Shown in pieces: positions 7,529 to 15,891 of a stretch of DNA of 64,000 nt; the stretch's first letter is position 1, and the number at the start of each line of letters is the position of its first letter. The notes under the pieces are model-generated. The model ran no database searches, was not told where the DNA came from, and was given only the letters and a program-made list of their open reading frames with translations. Origin of the DNA: DAOUJW01 sp034422115 (GTDB lineage Bacteria; Chloroflexota; Dehalococcoidia; Lucifugimonadales; UBA2985); assembly GCA_034422115.1 (NCBI GenBank), contig DAOUJW010000001.1, positions 1 through 64,000 on the forward strand, given 5' to 3'. A program made the translations under genes and the position numbers.

Positions 7529-7915
7529 TTACACTTCATAATCCAACGTCATGTCGTACTCCTCGGCATGTCCAGCAGAGAACCCGCCAGTACCCGAAAG
7601 CCCGGTGAGTTCGCTGGTGCCCGACCCTGGAACCACTTCGTACTCCGCCGTGGCTTTTTCTGCGTAAGACCCCGTGTGCCGTAGCACGAAGCTGCCTGTC
7701 CTCCCACCTAAGCTGCCCACAACCTTCTCGAAACCTGTGAACGACGCGGCCCCACTCCCGAGATACGTCATTACGTACATGAGGTTGCCTGTGCCTGACA
7801 GGTCACCGTGGAAAGACCTCTTAATGTGCGCCCGGGTTAGCTTCGGCCCGTCCTCTGGTTCGTCAAACGGCTCCTCATCCCAACTTATGATCTTGAAAGT
7901 GGCTTTTGTCTGCAT
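7529..7915 (-). CDS. DUF3224 family protein
   Basis: A 128-residue beta-rich protein starting MQTKATFKIISWDEEP and carrying the DUF3224 landmarks: 'KLTRAHIKRSFHGDLSG', 'YLGSGAASFTGFEKVVGSLGGRTGSFVLRH' written here in part only, and a final 'YDMTLDYEV' strand. Proteins of this family are small allene-oxide-cyclase-like barrels of unknown function. It has no signal peptide. It lies 48 bases after the cysM stop on the same strand, so read-through is possible, but no functional link is evident. Confidence 0.85.
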   Translation of the reverse strand: MQTKATFKIISWDEEPFDEPEDGPKLTRAHIKRSFHGDLSGTGNLMYVMTYLGSGAASFTGFEKVVGSLGGRTGSFVLRHTGSYAEKATAEYEVVPGSGTSELTGLSGTGGFSAGHAEEYDMTLDYEV

Positions 7916-7963
7916 ACTCTTCTCCTAAGATGGGAGTGAGCGGCGGTAGTTTAGTACAACTAG

Positions 7964-8899
7964 CTACCACCAGATCTTGTTCTCTACGCTGTCCTGCAGC
8001 TCCGTGAAGTCCCTGGTCCAGAGGGAGGTACTGAGGTACTTCCAGCCACCGTCGGCCAGCAGGCAGACGATGTTGCCGCTCTCCATCCGCTCGGCCAGAC
8101 GCACGGCGCAGCACACCACCGAGCCGGAGGATATTCCGGCGAATATCCCCTCCTGCTGCATCAGCTCCCGCGTGGTGCGGAAGGCATCCCGGCTCTCGAC
8201 CATTATCCGGCTGTCCAGCAGCGAGAGGTCCAGGATGGGCGGGATGAAGCCCTCCTCCAGGCTCCTGAGACCCTGGATAACGTCGTCCGGGTGGGGTACC
8301 ACCGCCACTATCTTGATGTCGGGGTTGTACTCGTTGAGGCGTCTGCCCACGCCCATCAGCGTGCCACCGGTCCCCAGCCCCGCCACGAACATGTCCACCT
8401 CCGGCAGGTCGCGGATAATCTCCTGGCCGGTCGTCTCGTAGTGGGCGCGGGGGTTGGCCTCGTTGCCGTACTGGTAGGGCATGAAGTAGGTGGGGTCTTC
8501 GGCCGCCATCTCCTGGGCCACCACAATGGAGCCGTTGGTGCCCTTGGCCCCGTCGCTGACCACTATCTCCGCGCCGTAGGCCTCCAGCAGCTGCGCCCGC
8601 TCCTGGCTGACGTTCTCCGGCATGACCACCTTCACCCGGTAGCCCTTCCGCTTGGCGATGAAGGCCAGCGCTATGCCGGTGTTGCCGCTGGTGGGCTCCA
8701 GGATTATCTTGTCGCGGGTGAGCGACCCGTCGGCCTCCGCCTTCTCAATCATGTACTTGGCAATTCGGTCCTTGAGGCTGCCCGTGGGGTTGCTCCCCTC
8801 CAGCTTGGCGAAGATGTGGACGTCCTCCTTAGGACTCATCCGCGTCAACTCAACCATAGGCGTGTTGCCTATGGTGTCCAGGATGTCTCGCTTCGTCAT
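7964..8899 (-). CDS. cysM: Cysteine synthase, CysM type (probably sulfur-carrier dependent)
   Basis: A 311-residue PLP enzyme of the cysteine synthase / beta-synthase fold. The PLP lysine is Lys43 in NPTGSLKDR; TSGNTG binds the substrate carboxylate; GLGTGGTLMG binds the PLP phosphate. Several segments resemble Mycobacterium tuberculosis CysM, as I recall it, more than CysK: YQYGNEANPRAHY, the Arg in LRSLEEGF, EGIFAGISSG, and the C-terminal GGWKYLST followed by a KIWW tail. That enzyme uses O-phosphoserine and the thiocarboxylated carrier CysO instead of sulfide. The moeB gene lies 36 bases upstream on the same strand, which supports a carrier-fed reaction. No cysO gene adjoins it. Confidence 0.88.
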   Translation of the reverse strand: MTKRDILDTIGNTPMVELTRMSPKEDVHIFAKLEGSNPTGSLKDRIAKYMIEKAEADGSLTRDKIILEPTSGNTGIALAFIAKRKGYRVKVVMPENVSQERAQLLEAYGAEIVVSDGAKGTNGSIVVAQEMAAEDPTYFMPYQYGNEANPRAHYETTGQEIIRDLPEVDMFVAGLGTGGTLMGVGRRLNEYNPDIKIVAVVPHPDDVIQGLRSLEEGFIPPILDLSLLDSRIMVESRDAFRTTRELMQQEGIFAGISSGSVVCCAVRLAERMESGNIVCLLADGGWKYLSTSLWTRDFTELQDSVENKIWW

Positions 8900-8935
8900 G
8901 GCCGGCTGTCCAACCCTTCCCTGGAGCGCAAGCCC

Positions 8936-9766
8936 CTAGCCCTGGATGGCGGTGACGGGCTGCTCCTGCAGGCCGCAGAAGGCCACGTAATCGATAAGCT
9001 CGTCGATGGAGGGGTTGTCTCCGCAGAGGGGGCACTCCTTGTTCCGTCGCAGCTTCACGGAGCGAAAGTCCATGCTGAGAGCGTCGATGATGAGCAGGCG
9101 GCCCGCCAGAGGCTCGCCGGCGCCGATTATCAGCTTGATGGTCTCGACGGCCTGTATGCTGCCGACCATGCCCGGCAGCGCGCCCAGCACACCGGCCTCG
9201 GCGCAGCTGGGCACCGCGCCCGGAGGCGGAGGGGCCGGGAAGAGGCAGCGATAGCACCCCTGCCCGGGGATGAACACGCTGGCCTGGCCATCGAAGAGGA
9301 GGATGCTGCCGTCCACCAGGGGCTTGCCGCACAGGTATGCGGCGTCGTTCACCAAGTACCGGGCCGGGAAATTGTCCGCCCCGTTCACTATCACGTCGTA
9401 CTGGGAGATGATCTCCATTGCGTTTTCGGAGGTGAGCGGCGCTTCGTGCACCACCACGTTAACGTCGGAGTTGTAGTTTTCGAGGGTCTCCCGGGCCGAC
9501 TCTACCTTGGGTCTGCCCACGTCGCTCTGCTGGTGGAGTATCTGTCGCTGGAGGTTGCTCAGGTCGACGGTATCGAAGTCGACGATGCCCACTGTGCCCA
9601 CGCCCGCCAGTGTCAGGTACACGGCGACAGGCGAGCCAAGGCCACCCGCTCCGACTATGAGCACCTTTGCGTCGATGAGACTGCGCTGCCCCTTGCTTCC
9701 AACCTGGGGCATGATGATGTGACGGCTGTATCGGTTGACCTGCTGCGGTGTAAGCGCCTGAACCAT
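8936..9766 (-). CDS. moeB: MoeB/ThiF-type E1-like adenylyltransferase
   Basis: A 276-residue ATP-dependent enzyme that adenylates the C-terminal Gly-Gly of ubiquitin-like sulfur carriers (MoaD, ThiS or CysO). The nucleotide-binding loop is IVGAGGLGSPVAVYL (about 37-51), followed by IVDFDTVDLSNLQRQ with the conserved Asp/Asn/Arg. There are two zinc-binding pairs: CYRC mid-protein and CPLC near the C-terminus. The rhodanese domain of MoeZ/MOCS3 is absent, so sulfur must come from a separate protein. A good AGGAGGAG precedes the ATG, and a TATAAT (9802-9807, minus strand) suggests the promoter. Being directly upstream of cysM points to a cysteine role; molybdopterin synthesis for the molybdo- and tungstoenzymes here is an alternative. 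Confidence 0.9.
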   Translation of the reverse strand: MVQALTPQQVNRYSRHIIMPQVGSKGQRSLIDAKVLIVGAGGLGSPVAVYLTLAGVGTVGIVDFDTVDLSNLQRQILHQQSDVGRPKVESARETLENYNSDVNVVVHEAPLTSENAMEIISQYDVIVNGADNFPARYLVNDAAYLCGKPLVDGSILLFDGQASVFIPGQGCYRCLFPAPPPPGAVPSCAEAGVLGALPGMVGSIQAVETIKLIIGAGEPLAGRLLIIDALSMDFRSVKLRRNKECPLCGDNPSIDELIDYVAFCGLQEQPVTAIQG

Positions 9767-9911
9767 AACTTGTAACTCCTCCTAAGCTGTCCTGGGCATA
9801 CATTATACCCCAAGGACTACCTGTAAAATAAAGACCCCGCTCTCCACGCTCGGCCAGGGCCGAGGGGTGTTTCCAAACGGGGCCTGCGCCTTTCCGATTA
9901 TCGTGCCGGGG

Positions 9912-10349
9912 CTAGATGTGGTACATCCCCCGGTTCTGCAGCCGCTCCTGGCGATTAGCCAGGTCCGCAATGGTGGTGGAGTTCAGCACGCTCTGCACTG
10001 CGTCTTCCACCGACCTCCAGACCTCGCGCTGGGCGCAGATGTTTGAGAGGTTACACTCGGCCGGCTCGTCGATGCACTCCAGGGGCGCTGCCGTACCCTC
10101 AAGGCCGGCCATAACCATCCCCAGGCTTATCTCCTGGGGAGCCTTGGCAAGCACGTGGCCGCCCTGGGGTCCCCTGCGGCTGCGTATGAACCCGAACCTG
10201 CTGAGCGTGGGCAGAAGCTGCTCCAGGTAGGGCTCTGGAATGCTCTGGCGCTCCGCTATCTCCACCGTCTGAACGGACCCGTTGCCGTAACGCTGCGCCA
10301 GCTCAATCAGCGCCCGCACCCCGTAGTCTACCTTCATGGGTACCTTCAT
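9912..10349 (-). CDS. Rrf2 family transcriptional regulator
   Basis: A 145-residue winged-helix regulator. The N-terminal MKVDYGVRALIELAQRY with the recognition region SIPEPYLEQLLPTLSRFGFIRSRRGPQGGHVLA is diagnostic of Rrf2 (IscR/CymR/NsrR). Three cysteines lie in a C-x6-C-x5-C arrangement (ECIDEPAECNLSNIC), suitable for a [2Fe-2S] or other redox cluster as in IscR. Its position upstream of moeB-cysM suggests control of cysteine or Fe-S metabolism, a common job in this family; that is inference. The ATG at 10349 follows a strong GAGGAGGTGGGG. The 145-base gap to moeB contains a short GC-rich hairpin CTCGGC/GCCGAG. Confidence 0.9.
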   Translation of the reverse strand: MKVPMKVDYGVRALIELAQRYGNGSVQTVEIAERQSIPEPYLEQLLPTLSRFGFIRSRRGPQGGHVLAKAPQEISLGMVMAGLEGTAAPLECIDEPAECNLSNICAQREVWRSVEDAVQSVLNSTTIADLANRQERLQNRGMYHI

Positions 10350-10382
10350 TCCCCCCACCTCCTCTGTTCTATCCGTTCAAAA

Positions 10383-10411
10383 AGTATAGCACGCCCCCTG
10401 TACAGCTTCAA
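10383..10411 (-). promoter_or_regulatory. Promoter of the Rrf2 gene
   Basis: Minus-strand TTGAAG (10406-10411) and TATACT (10383-10388) are separated by 17 bases, 34 bases before the ATG. No obvious dyad overlaps it, so autoregulation cannot be seen directly. Confidence 0.6.
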
Positions 10412-10467
10412 GTACGATTGCACTTATAGTAACGCTTCATCTTGGGCCTTCCTATCTGTTTGAGGAA

Positions 10468-11694
10468 TCAGGTTACGCGGCCTCCCAGCAGTCGCGATAG
10501 CTCTGCCGCAGCCGGATGCCGGGCGGCGGATGGCATTTGCTCGTACTTCTCCAGTAATTCTGACTCGGAGAACTTCTGCGGCCAGTCCAGGTCGGCGGTG
10601 ACTTGGCCATCGTCAAGCGTGATAGCGGCCATATCCATCAGTCCAACAATGTCCCTCACAAGGGCGCGAACTGGGAATTTGAGGTCTCTGTAATACATCC
10701 TGACCCGGTCTGCCAGATCACTCAGCAACATGGAGTCGGCGTCCAGTAATACATTTATGATCTCCATCTGCCGCTCCGCCAGCGCACGGCGGCGTGGGCT
10801 GCGCAACCGCCCGAAAAGCGATTGGGCGAACTCTCGATAGAGTATCCGCTTGCTGTGAGTAACTATCTCTGTGGCGAGCGCATCACACCTCTCAGTGACC
10901 GCCGGCAAGGCGAATCTCAAGAACGGCGTGATATCATGACCGTTGATTCGAGACTGATACAACGCCGCCAGGTACTCTTCTTGATGTTCGTAATAGTAGT
11001 TGGATAGGCTTACCATCACCATATCATTAACGCCGGCTCTTCTTAACATGAACGCTTCCAACGCGCGTGCGCTACGCCCGTTGCCGTCACCGAATGGGTG
11101 CATAGCCCCAATATGGTAGTGAGTCGCCATGGCCTGTATGATGCGGTCATGCCCTGGGAATTCTGTGGATATGGCCTGCAAAAGGCCCTCAAATGCCCCA
11201 GCCAGTTCAAGCCCTCCTTCCGTACCTCGGCAGCGCGGGCGGCCAAAGGTAACGTTCGCTCCATCGCGGCGCAGCGCGCCAGGCTCGCAATGATCATCGT
11301 CACAATCTTTTACAATGCGCCGATGGATACCAAATATCAGCTCTCCCGTGACCGGCGTATCAGGGGAAAGAGAGCGAATCCACCGGTAGGTATCTGAGGC
11401 GGCTCGCAGCTGCCGCTGAGAATGGGTGAGGCCGCTAAGCGCGTCCGCGTCAGAGGTGAGCGCTTCTTCCTGCTCTCGCGGAGTGAACTCAGCGCCTTCT
11501 ATGCGTGACGTTCCGACCGCCTCCAAGCGCAGTTGCTCCTCATGGACCTGTTCAATCCATCGTGGCAGGTAAGGCAGACGGTTCAATACGCCGGCAGCAG
11601 TCTTAGCGTCGACCAACAAATCTGTTACAATTGCGCTGTCATAGCGTACCCACTGCCGCGGGACAGTGTAGTGACTGATGGAGGTAGATACCAT
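10468..11694 (-). CDS. Fic family protein (class II Fic)
   Basis: A 408-residue protein with the complete Fic motif HPFGDGNGRSAR at about residues 199-210 (catalytic His199) and an N-terminal inhibitory motif T-S-R-I-E-G (62-67). It is therefore a second auto-inhibited class II Fic, probably an AMP transferase acting on an unknown protein. The C-terminal ~100 residues contain a helical, helix-turn-helix-like region (NVLLDADSMLLSDLADRVR). Its sequence differs clearly from the first Fic at 1032-2183, so they are not recent duplicates. A GAGGAG precedes the ATG closely. Upstream DNA carries an array of CATTTC boxes. Confidence 0.9.
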   Translation of the reverse strand: MVSTSISHYTVPRQWVRYDSAIVTDLLVDAKTAAGVLNRLPYLPRWIEQVHEEQLRLEAVGTSRIEGAEFTPREQEEALTSDADALSGLTHSQRQLRAASDTYRWIRSLSPDTPVTGELIFGIHRRIVKDCDDDHCEPGALRRDGANVTFGRPRCRGTEGGLELAGAFEGLLQAISTEFPGHDRIIQAMATHYHIGAMHPFGDGNGRSARALEAFMLRRAGVNDMVMVSLSNYYYEHQEEYLAALYQSRINGHDITPFLRFALPAVTERCDALATEIVTHSKRILYREFAQSLFGRLRSPRRRALAERQMEIINVLLDADSMLLSDLADRVRMYYRDLKFPVRALVRDIVGLMDMAAITLDDGQVTADLDWPQKFSESELLEKYEQMPSAARHPAAAELSRLLGGRVT

Positions 11695-11702
11695 TCGCTC
11701 CT

Positions 11703-11786
11703 CATTTCCCGTCTCATTTCAAGTTTCTACGCACGTAATCATATAGAACACTCAATTTCATTTCAACTCCATTTCCGTTTCATTTC
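11703..11786. promoter_or_regulatory. CATTTC box array upstream of Fic
   Basis: CATTTC occurs at 11703, 11715, 11759, 11770 and 11781 (start positions), i.e. spaced 12, 44, 11 and 11 bp, so boxes in each cluster face about the same side of the helix. The stretch is AT-rich and lies between the divergent fic and rplY genes. A regulatory array for the Fic gene is plausible; no protein can be assigned. Confidence 0.4.
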
Positions 11787-11812
11787 CAAATTCTGCCAAT
11801 TGACTTGAGGGG

Positions 11813-11841
11813 TTGCTTATTTTGCAAGAGCCTCATATTAT
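11813..11841 (+). promoter_or_regulatory. rplY promoter
   Basis: TTGCTT (11813-11818) and TATTAT (11836-11841) are 17 bases apart, 42 bases before the rplY ATG, which has a clear AAGGAGA ribosome-binding site. Confidence 0.6.
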
Positions 11842-11883
11842 AGGCGGGCAAATTCAACCAACATAAACCTGCAAGGAGAACCC

Positions 11884-12546
11884 ATGGACGCCATATCACT
11901 TGAAGTTACGCCAAGGGACGTGCTGGGCAAGAAGGTAAGCGCCCTGCGCCGCGCCGGCATGACCCCGGTACACCTCTACGGAAAGGGAGTCGATTCCAGG
12001 GCCCTCCAGGGCGACACCGCCACCGTCGCAAGGGTGGTGAGCCAGGTTGGGCAGAACATCCCCCTGTACCTGAAGGTGAGCGACACCAGGGAGCAGGACC
12101 TGGTCTTTGTGCGGGAGGTCCAGCGCCACCCCATCACTAACCAGATACTCCACGTGGACTTCTACCGGGTTGAGGCGACCCAGCGAGTGCGGGGCGAGGT
12201 GCCCGTAGTCCTGGCCGGCGAGGCCCCCGCCGTGCGCGTCCACAGGGGCGTGCTGATGCAGGCCCTGTACGTGCTCGCGGTGGAGGCCCTGCCCATGGAC
12301 ATGCCGGAGAGAATCGAAGTGGACATCTCCCACATCGAGGAGTTGGACCAGGACGTCCGCGTCTCCGACATCGCCGTGGACCAGGCCATCACCATCCTCA
12401 CGGACGCCGAGGAGCTTGTGGTCAGGATCAACGCTCCCAGGGTGGCCGAAGAGCCGGTAGCCGCCGCGCCTGTCGACCAGGCTGAGGAGGCTGTGGAAGC
12501 GGCGAGCGCGCCTGCCGAGGAGCCGCAGGAAGAGGAGTCCGACTAG
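11884..12546 (+). CDS. rplY: Ribosomal protein bL25, CTC form
   Basis: A 220-residue bL25 of the long TL5/CTC type. An N-terminal 5S rRNA-binding beta-barrel (about 1-92; LEVTPRDVLGKKVSALRRAGMTP is not quoted in full) contains the landmark PVHLYGKG and HVDFYRV elements. A C-terminal CTC domain (about 95-185) contains PVVLAGEAPAV and DISHIEELDQDVRVSD. It ends in an acidic Glu/Ala-rich tail, as usual for the family. It stabilises the central protuberance of the large subunit by binding 5S rRNA. It has its own promoter and lies 22 bases before the GrpB-like gene, with which it probably shares a transcript. Confidence 0.95.
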   Translation: MDAISLEVTPRDVLGKKVSALRRAGMTPVHLYGKGVDSRALQGDTATVARVVSQVGQNIPLYLKVSDTREQDLVFVREVQRHPITNQILHVDFYRVEATQRVRGEVPVVLAGEAPAVRVHRGVLMQALYVLAVEALPMDMPERIEVDISHIEELDQDVRVSDIAVDQAITILTDAEELVVRINAPRVAEEPVAAAPVDQAEEAVEAASAPAEEPQEEESD

Positions 12547-12568
12547 CCCTCTACCAGGGACTAACGCC

Positions 12569-13117
12569 GTGACCCCGGACAGGATAGAGGTTGTCCCCTA
12601 CGACGACGAGTGGCCGCGTCTGTTCAGAGACTTGGGCGCCGGGCTGCGGGCGGCCCTTGGCGACGTCGTCATCCGCATCGACCACATAGGCTCGACCGCC
12701 GTGCCCGGCCTGGCCGCCAAGCCCATCATCGACGTCCAGGTTTCCGTTGCAGCCCTTGAGCCTGTGGAGCTGTACCGCCTTCCACTGGAGGGGCTGGGGT
12801 TCGTCTTCAGGGCGGACAACCCGGAGCTGACCAAGAGGTACTTCCGCGAGCCGCCCGGCAGCAGAAGGACCCACGTCCACGTGCGGCGGGCGGGAAGCTG
12901 GGCAGAGCAGTTCGCCCTCCTGTTCCGAGACTACATCAGGACCCACGAGGAAGACGCCCGGCTCTACGCGGAGCTGAAGCGCCGCCTGGCCCAGGAGCAC
13001 GCCGACGACCGGCGGGCCTACACAGAGGCCAAAGGCCCCTTCATCTGGGAGGTGATGCACCGGGCGGACCGCTGGTCCCAGGACGCGGGCTGGCAGCCCG
13101 GCCCTTCGGACGCGTGA
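12569..13117 (+). CDS. GrpB-like (UPF0157) nucleotidyltransferase-fold protein
   Basis: A 182-residue protein of the GrpB/UPF0157 family. Landmarks are VVPYDDEWPRLF, the motif HIGSTAVPGLAAKPIIDVQV (nucleotidyltransferase-like GS and D-x-D positions), and HVHVRRAGSWAEQFALLFRDY. Length is normal. The start is GTG 22 bases after rplY. Proteins of this family resemble minimal nucleotidyltransferases, but no substrate is established. The gene ends just before a family A repeat that separates it from the convergent fmt gene. Confidence 0.88.
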   Translation: MTPDRIEVVPYDDEWPRLFRDLGAGLRAALGDVVIRIDHIGSTAVPGLAAKPIIDVQVSVAALEPVELYRLPLEGLGFVFRADNPELTKRYFREPPGSRRTHVHVRRAGSWAEQFALLFRDYIRTHEEDARLYAELKRRLAQEHADDRRAYTEAKGPFIWEVMHRADRWSQDAGWQPGPSDA

Positions 13118-13127
13118 GAAGGCATCT

Positions 13128-13170
13128 CACCCCCATCCCGACCTTCCCCCACACATGGGGGAAGGGGTGA
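13128..13170. repeat. Dispersed palindromic repeat, family A (copy 1, short)
   Basis: The core CCTTCCCCC-ACACAT-GGGGGAAGG forms a 9-bp hairpin preceded by CACCCCCATCCC. Only the first hairpin of the family is present. It sits between two convergent genes and could terminate both transcripts. Longer copies occur at 47926, 57416 and 62722; another short copy is at 52886. Confidence 0.8.
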
Positions 13171-13179
13171 TTTAAGTCC

Positions 13180-14118
13180 CTAGCTGGGCAGGGTAGACTC
13201 CAGGAAGGCCTCGTGGCCCTTGAGGAAGTCCGCGGCGTCGACCGCGCGGCGTCCTTCAAGCTGCACCCGCTTGAGGCCCAGGACGCCCGCGCCCGCGGCC
13301 ACCCCCACCGGCGCCGGGCTATCTCCGTCCAGAGGGATCACCTCGCCAGGAGCGGTGACGACGTGAGACATGGGCACGGCCTCCAGCACCTTGAGCAGCC
13401 TGCCCTCCCATCGGGTGAAGGAACCGGGCCAGGGGTGATAGGCCCGCACCTGACGCCACAGGGTCTCCGCCGGAAGCTCCCATCGGATTTCGCCGTCCTC
13501 CTTGGTCAGCCTGGGGGCGTAGGTCGCCTGCGCGTCGTCCTGGGGCTGAGGCGCAAGGTCGCCCTGCAGGAACCGCGGCAGGCTTTCGACCAGCAGCTTC
13601 GCTCCCTTGCGAAACAGCCTGTCCGTGAGCGACTCCGTCGTGTCCTCCGGCAGAATCGGCTCCTCCTGCTGGGCGATTACGGGGCCTGAGTCCATCCCCT
13701 CGTCCAGCAGCATGATGCTCACGCCCGCCGCGGGGTCACCCTCCAGGATTGTGAAGGCCACCGGTGAAGGCCCGCGATGGCGGGGCAGGAGCGAAGGGTG
13801 CACGTTGACACACCCCGCCGGAGGCATCTGGACTACTTCCTCAGGGAGGATTCTGCCGTAGGCGGCGATGGTGATGAGGTCCGGGGCCAGGTCGGCCAGC
13901 AGGCTGTGGGCCTCCGGGGTTCTCAGGGTGGTGGGCTGCAGCACCTTCAGCCCTCGCTCAAGGGCGAAGGTCTTTACCGGAGGGGCCTCCAGGCTTCTGC
14001 CTCTTCCCGCGGGCCTGTCCGGCTGCGTGTAGACGCCAACGACTTCATACCCGTTCGCCAGAAGTTCCTCCAGCGGCGGGACGGCGTAGGCCGGAGTTCC
14101 CATGAAGACCACTCTCAT
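13180..14118 (-). CDS. fmt: Methionyl-tRNA formyltransferase
   Basis: A 312-residue enzyme transferring a formyl group from 10-formyl-tetrahydrofolate to Met-tRNAfMet. The N-terminal Rossmann domain begins MRVVFMGTPAYAVPPLEEL. The catalytic triad is visible: Asn and His in NVHPSLLPRHRG and Asp in LLDEGMDSGPV. The C-terminal OB-like tRNA-binding domain (about 205-312) includes WRQVRAYHPWPGSFT. Length is normal. It reads away from dnaA (divergent) and towards GrpB. No def gene adjoins it. Confidence 0.97.
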   Translation of the reverse strand: MRVVFMGTPAYAVPPLEELLANGYEVVGVYTQPDRPAGRGRSLEAPPVKTFALERGLKVLQPTTLRTPEAHSLLADLAPDLITIAAYGRILPEEVVQMPPAGCVNVHPSLLPRHRGPSPVAFTILEGDPAAGVSIMLLDEGMDSGPVIAQQEEPILPEDTTESLTDRLFRKGAKLLVESLPRFLQGDLAPQPQDDAQATYAPRLTKEDGEIRWELPAETLWRQVRAYHPWPGSFTRWEGRLLKVLEAVPMSHVVTAPGEVIPLDGDSPAPVGVAAGAGVLGLKRVQLEGRRAVDAADFLKGHEAFLESTLPS

Positions 14119-14359
14119 AGCTTGCTCTTTGTGGGATTATAGAGGTGTGGAAAAGCCAAAACAACAGCCCCTTAAATTCATCAAAAAATGGTGAAAAACT
14201 CCCGCCAAATTCCTCGGCCAACCCCTTGCATCCCCTATTCGACGACTCTGATATAGTTGTCCTCGGCCAAATGCCACCAGTCCGAACCATAGCGGGGAGT
14301 TGGCCCCCACCTAGCCTGAATGCCAGGCTCTTTTTAGTGCCATCGGCGCTATCTATCCG

Positions 14360-14388
14360 CCGGAGGGTTTGCCCAGGCAACCCTCCGG
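14360..14388 (+). other. Hairpin in the dnaA leader
   Basis: A nearly perfect inverted repeat, CCGGAGGGTT(T)GCC then CA then GGCAACCCTCCGG, gives a 13-bp stem with one bulged T, ending 38 bases before the dnaA start. There is no T run, so it is more likely an mRNA-stability or translation-control element than a terminator. The rest of the 300-base dnaA leader shows no cluster of DnaA boxes. Confidence 0.5.
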
Positions 14389-14426
14389 CCCCAGATACGA
14401 TACACCAAGGGAGCGGCGCATTCAGT

Positions 14427-15803
14427 ATGAGATTTAGAAGCCCCGCGCAGGCGTGGGAAGCCGTGCTGTCAAGCCTGGAGCTGCAGGTCAGCCGGCCCAT
14501 CTACAGAACCTGGCTCAAGGACACCGTCGGGCTGTCCCTTGAGGACAACCGCATAGTTGTCGGGACGCCGTCCGCTTTTGTGGCGGAGTGGCTGGAGAAG
14601 CGCATGTCCTCTCTCATCGAGAGCGCGCTGTCCCAGGTCATGGGCCAGAGGACGGAGGCGCGCTTCCATATCCTGACGGAGCAACCGGTACCGGCCCCGG
14701 CCATGCCCATCGCCTCGAATAGCCCCGAGCCCGGCGCCACGGCGCCCGCTGCCGTGCAGGCTCGCGGTACTGCCGCTGGCCGCCCCAGGCTCAATCAGAA
14801 GTACACCCTGAGCTCATTTGTGGTTGGGGCCTCCAACCAGCTGGCCTACGCTGCCGCGTTGGCAGTGTCCTCCCGGCCGGGAGAGGCGTACAACCCCCTC
14901 TTCCTCTACGCCGGGGTTGGCCTTGGCAAGACCCACCTGCTCCACGCCATCGGCCACGCCTGCGCCTCCAAGGGCCTGAGCTACCTGTACGTAAGCTCTG
15001 AGCAGTTCACCAACGACTTTGTGACCTCCATCCAGACCCGCAAGACGCGGGAGTTCCGTGAGAAGTACCACGGGGTCGACGTGCTCCTGATGGACGACAT
15101 CCAGTTCATGCGCGGCCGCGAGGCCACCCAGGAGGGGTTTTTCCACACTTTCAACGATCTCCACAACACCAACCGGCAGATTGTCATCGCAAGCGACAGG
15201 CCGTCGTCGGCGTTGCTGCCCATTGAGGACCGGCTCCGGTCAAGGTTCGAGTGGGGCCTCAGCGCGGATATCCAGACTCCCGACCAGGAGACGCGGCTGG
15301 CGATCCTCCAGGCCAAGGCCGGAAGCCACGGGGCAAGCATCCCCCAGGATGTCCAGGATCTGATTGCCGAGAGCTTCACCTCCAACATCCGGGAGCTTGA
15401 GGGAGCGTTGAACCGCGTCTGCGCTTATGCTGACTTCACGGGGCGGCAGTTAGACCTCCCCCTGGCGTACGAGGCCCTTGGCGACCTTGTCGCCACAACC
15501 GGCTCGACAGTCCCTCCTCCTGAGACTGTGATGACTGCCGTGTGCTCCTTCTACGAGACCTCAGTTGAGGCTCTATGCAGCCGACGCCGGGACAAGTCGG
15601 TGACAAGGGCCCGACAGGTTGCCATCTACCTGCTGAAGGAACTGTCGCTGAAGAACCTCCGCGAGATTGGCACCCTCGTTGGGCATAGGGATCACGCAAC
15701 CGTGAGATATGCTTGGACAAAGATAACCCAGACAAGGGACACTGACGCATCTCTCTCGTCCGAGATCACTTCCATTACACAACGGATTAGCGCGACTGGC
15801 TAG
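14427..15803 (+). CDS. dnaA: Chromosomal replication initiator DnaA
   Basis: 458 residues from the ATG at 14427, preceded by AAGGGAG. The same frame is open back to a GTG at 14145, but that extension is low-complexity and unlike DnaA. Domain I is at about 1-75 (AWEAVLSSLELQVSRPIYRTWL). A Pro/Ala linker follows. The AAA+ core has Walker A GVGLGKTH, Walker B VLLMDD and the arginine-finger region RLRSRFEWG. Domain IV has the DnaA signature GHRDHATVRYA for binding DnaA boxes. The next gene is obgE, not dnaN, and no cluster of TTATCCACA boxes is seen nearby (only a weak TTCTCCACG near 15844), so this is probably not the replication origin. Confidence 0.96.
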   Translation: MRFRSPAQAWEAVLSSLELQVSRPIYRTWLKDTVGLSLEDNRIVVGTPSAFVAEWLEKRMSSLIESALSQVMGQRTEARFHILTEQPVPAPAMPIASNSPEPGATAPAAVQARGTAAGRPRLNQKYTLSSFVVGASNQLAYAAALAVSSRPGEAYNPLFLYAGVGLGKTHLLHAIGHACASKGLSYLYVSSEQFTNDFVTSIQTRKTREFREKYHGVDVLLMDDIQFMRGREATQEGFFHTFNDLHNTNRQIVIASDRPSSALLPIEDRLRSRFEWGLSADIQTPDQETRLAILQAKAGSHGASIPQDVQDLIAESFTSNIRELEGALNRVCAYADFTGRQLDLPLAYEALGDLVATTGSTVPPPETVMTAVCSFYETSVEALCSRRRDKSVTRARQVAIYLLKELSLKNLREIGTLVGHRDHATVRYAWTKITQTRDTDASLSSEITSITQRISATG

Positions 15804-15891
15804 CTGACGGCTACCATACTCGTTCCGAAGCACCTTCTGATACTTCTCCACGTCGTTTTCACAATCAGCGACTATTACTACCATTATCTAA

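Noticed and set aside
8291..9775. Long open frame on the plus strand opposite cysM and moeB
   Set aside because: It is antisense to two clearly conserved genes and has His/Val/Gln-rich composition typical of high-GC shadow frames.
14145..14426. N-terminal extension of DnaA
   Set aside because: The in-frame extension from a GTG is Pro/Ser-rich, unlike any DnaA domain, and the ATG at 14427 has a ribosome-binding site and normal domain I.
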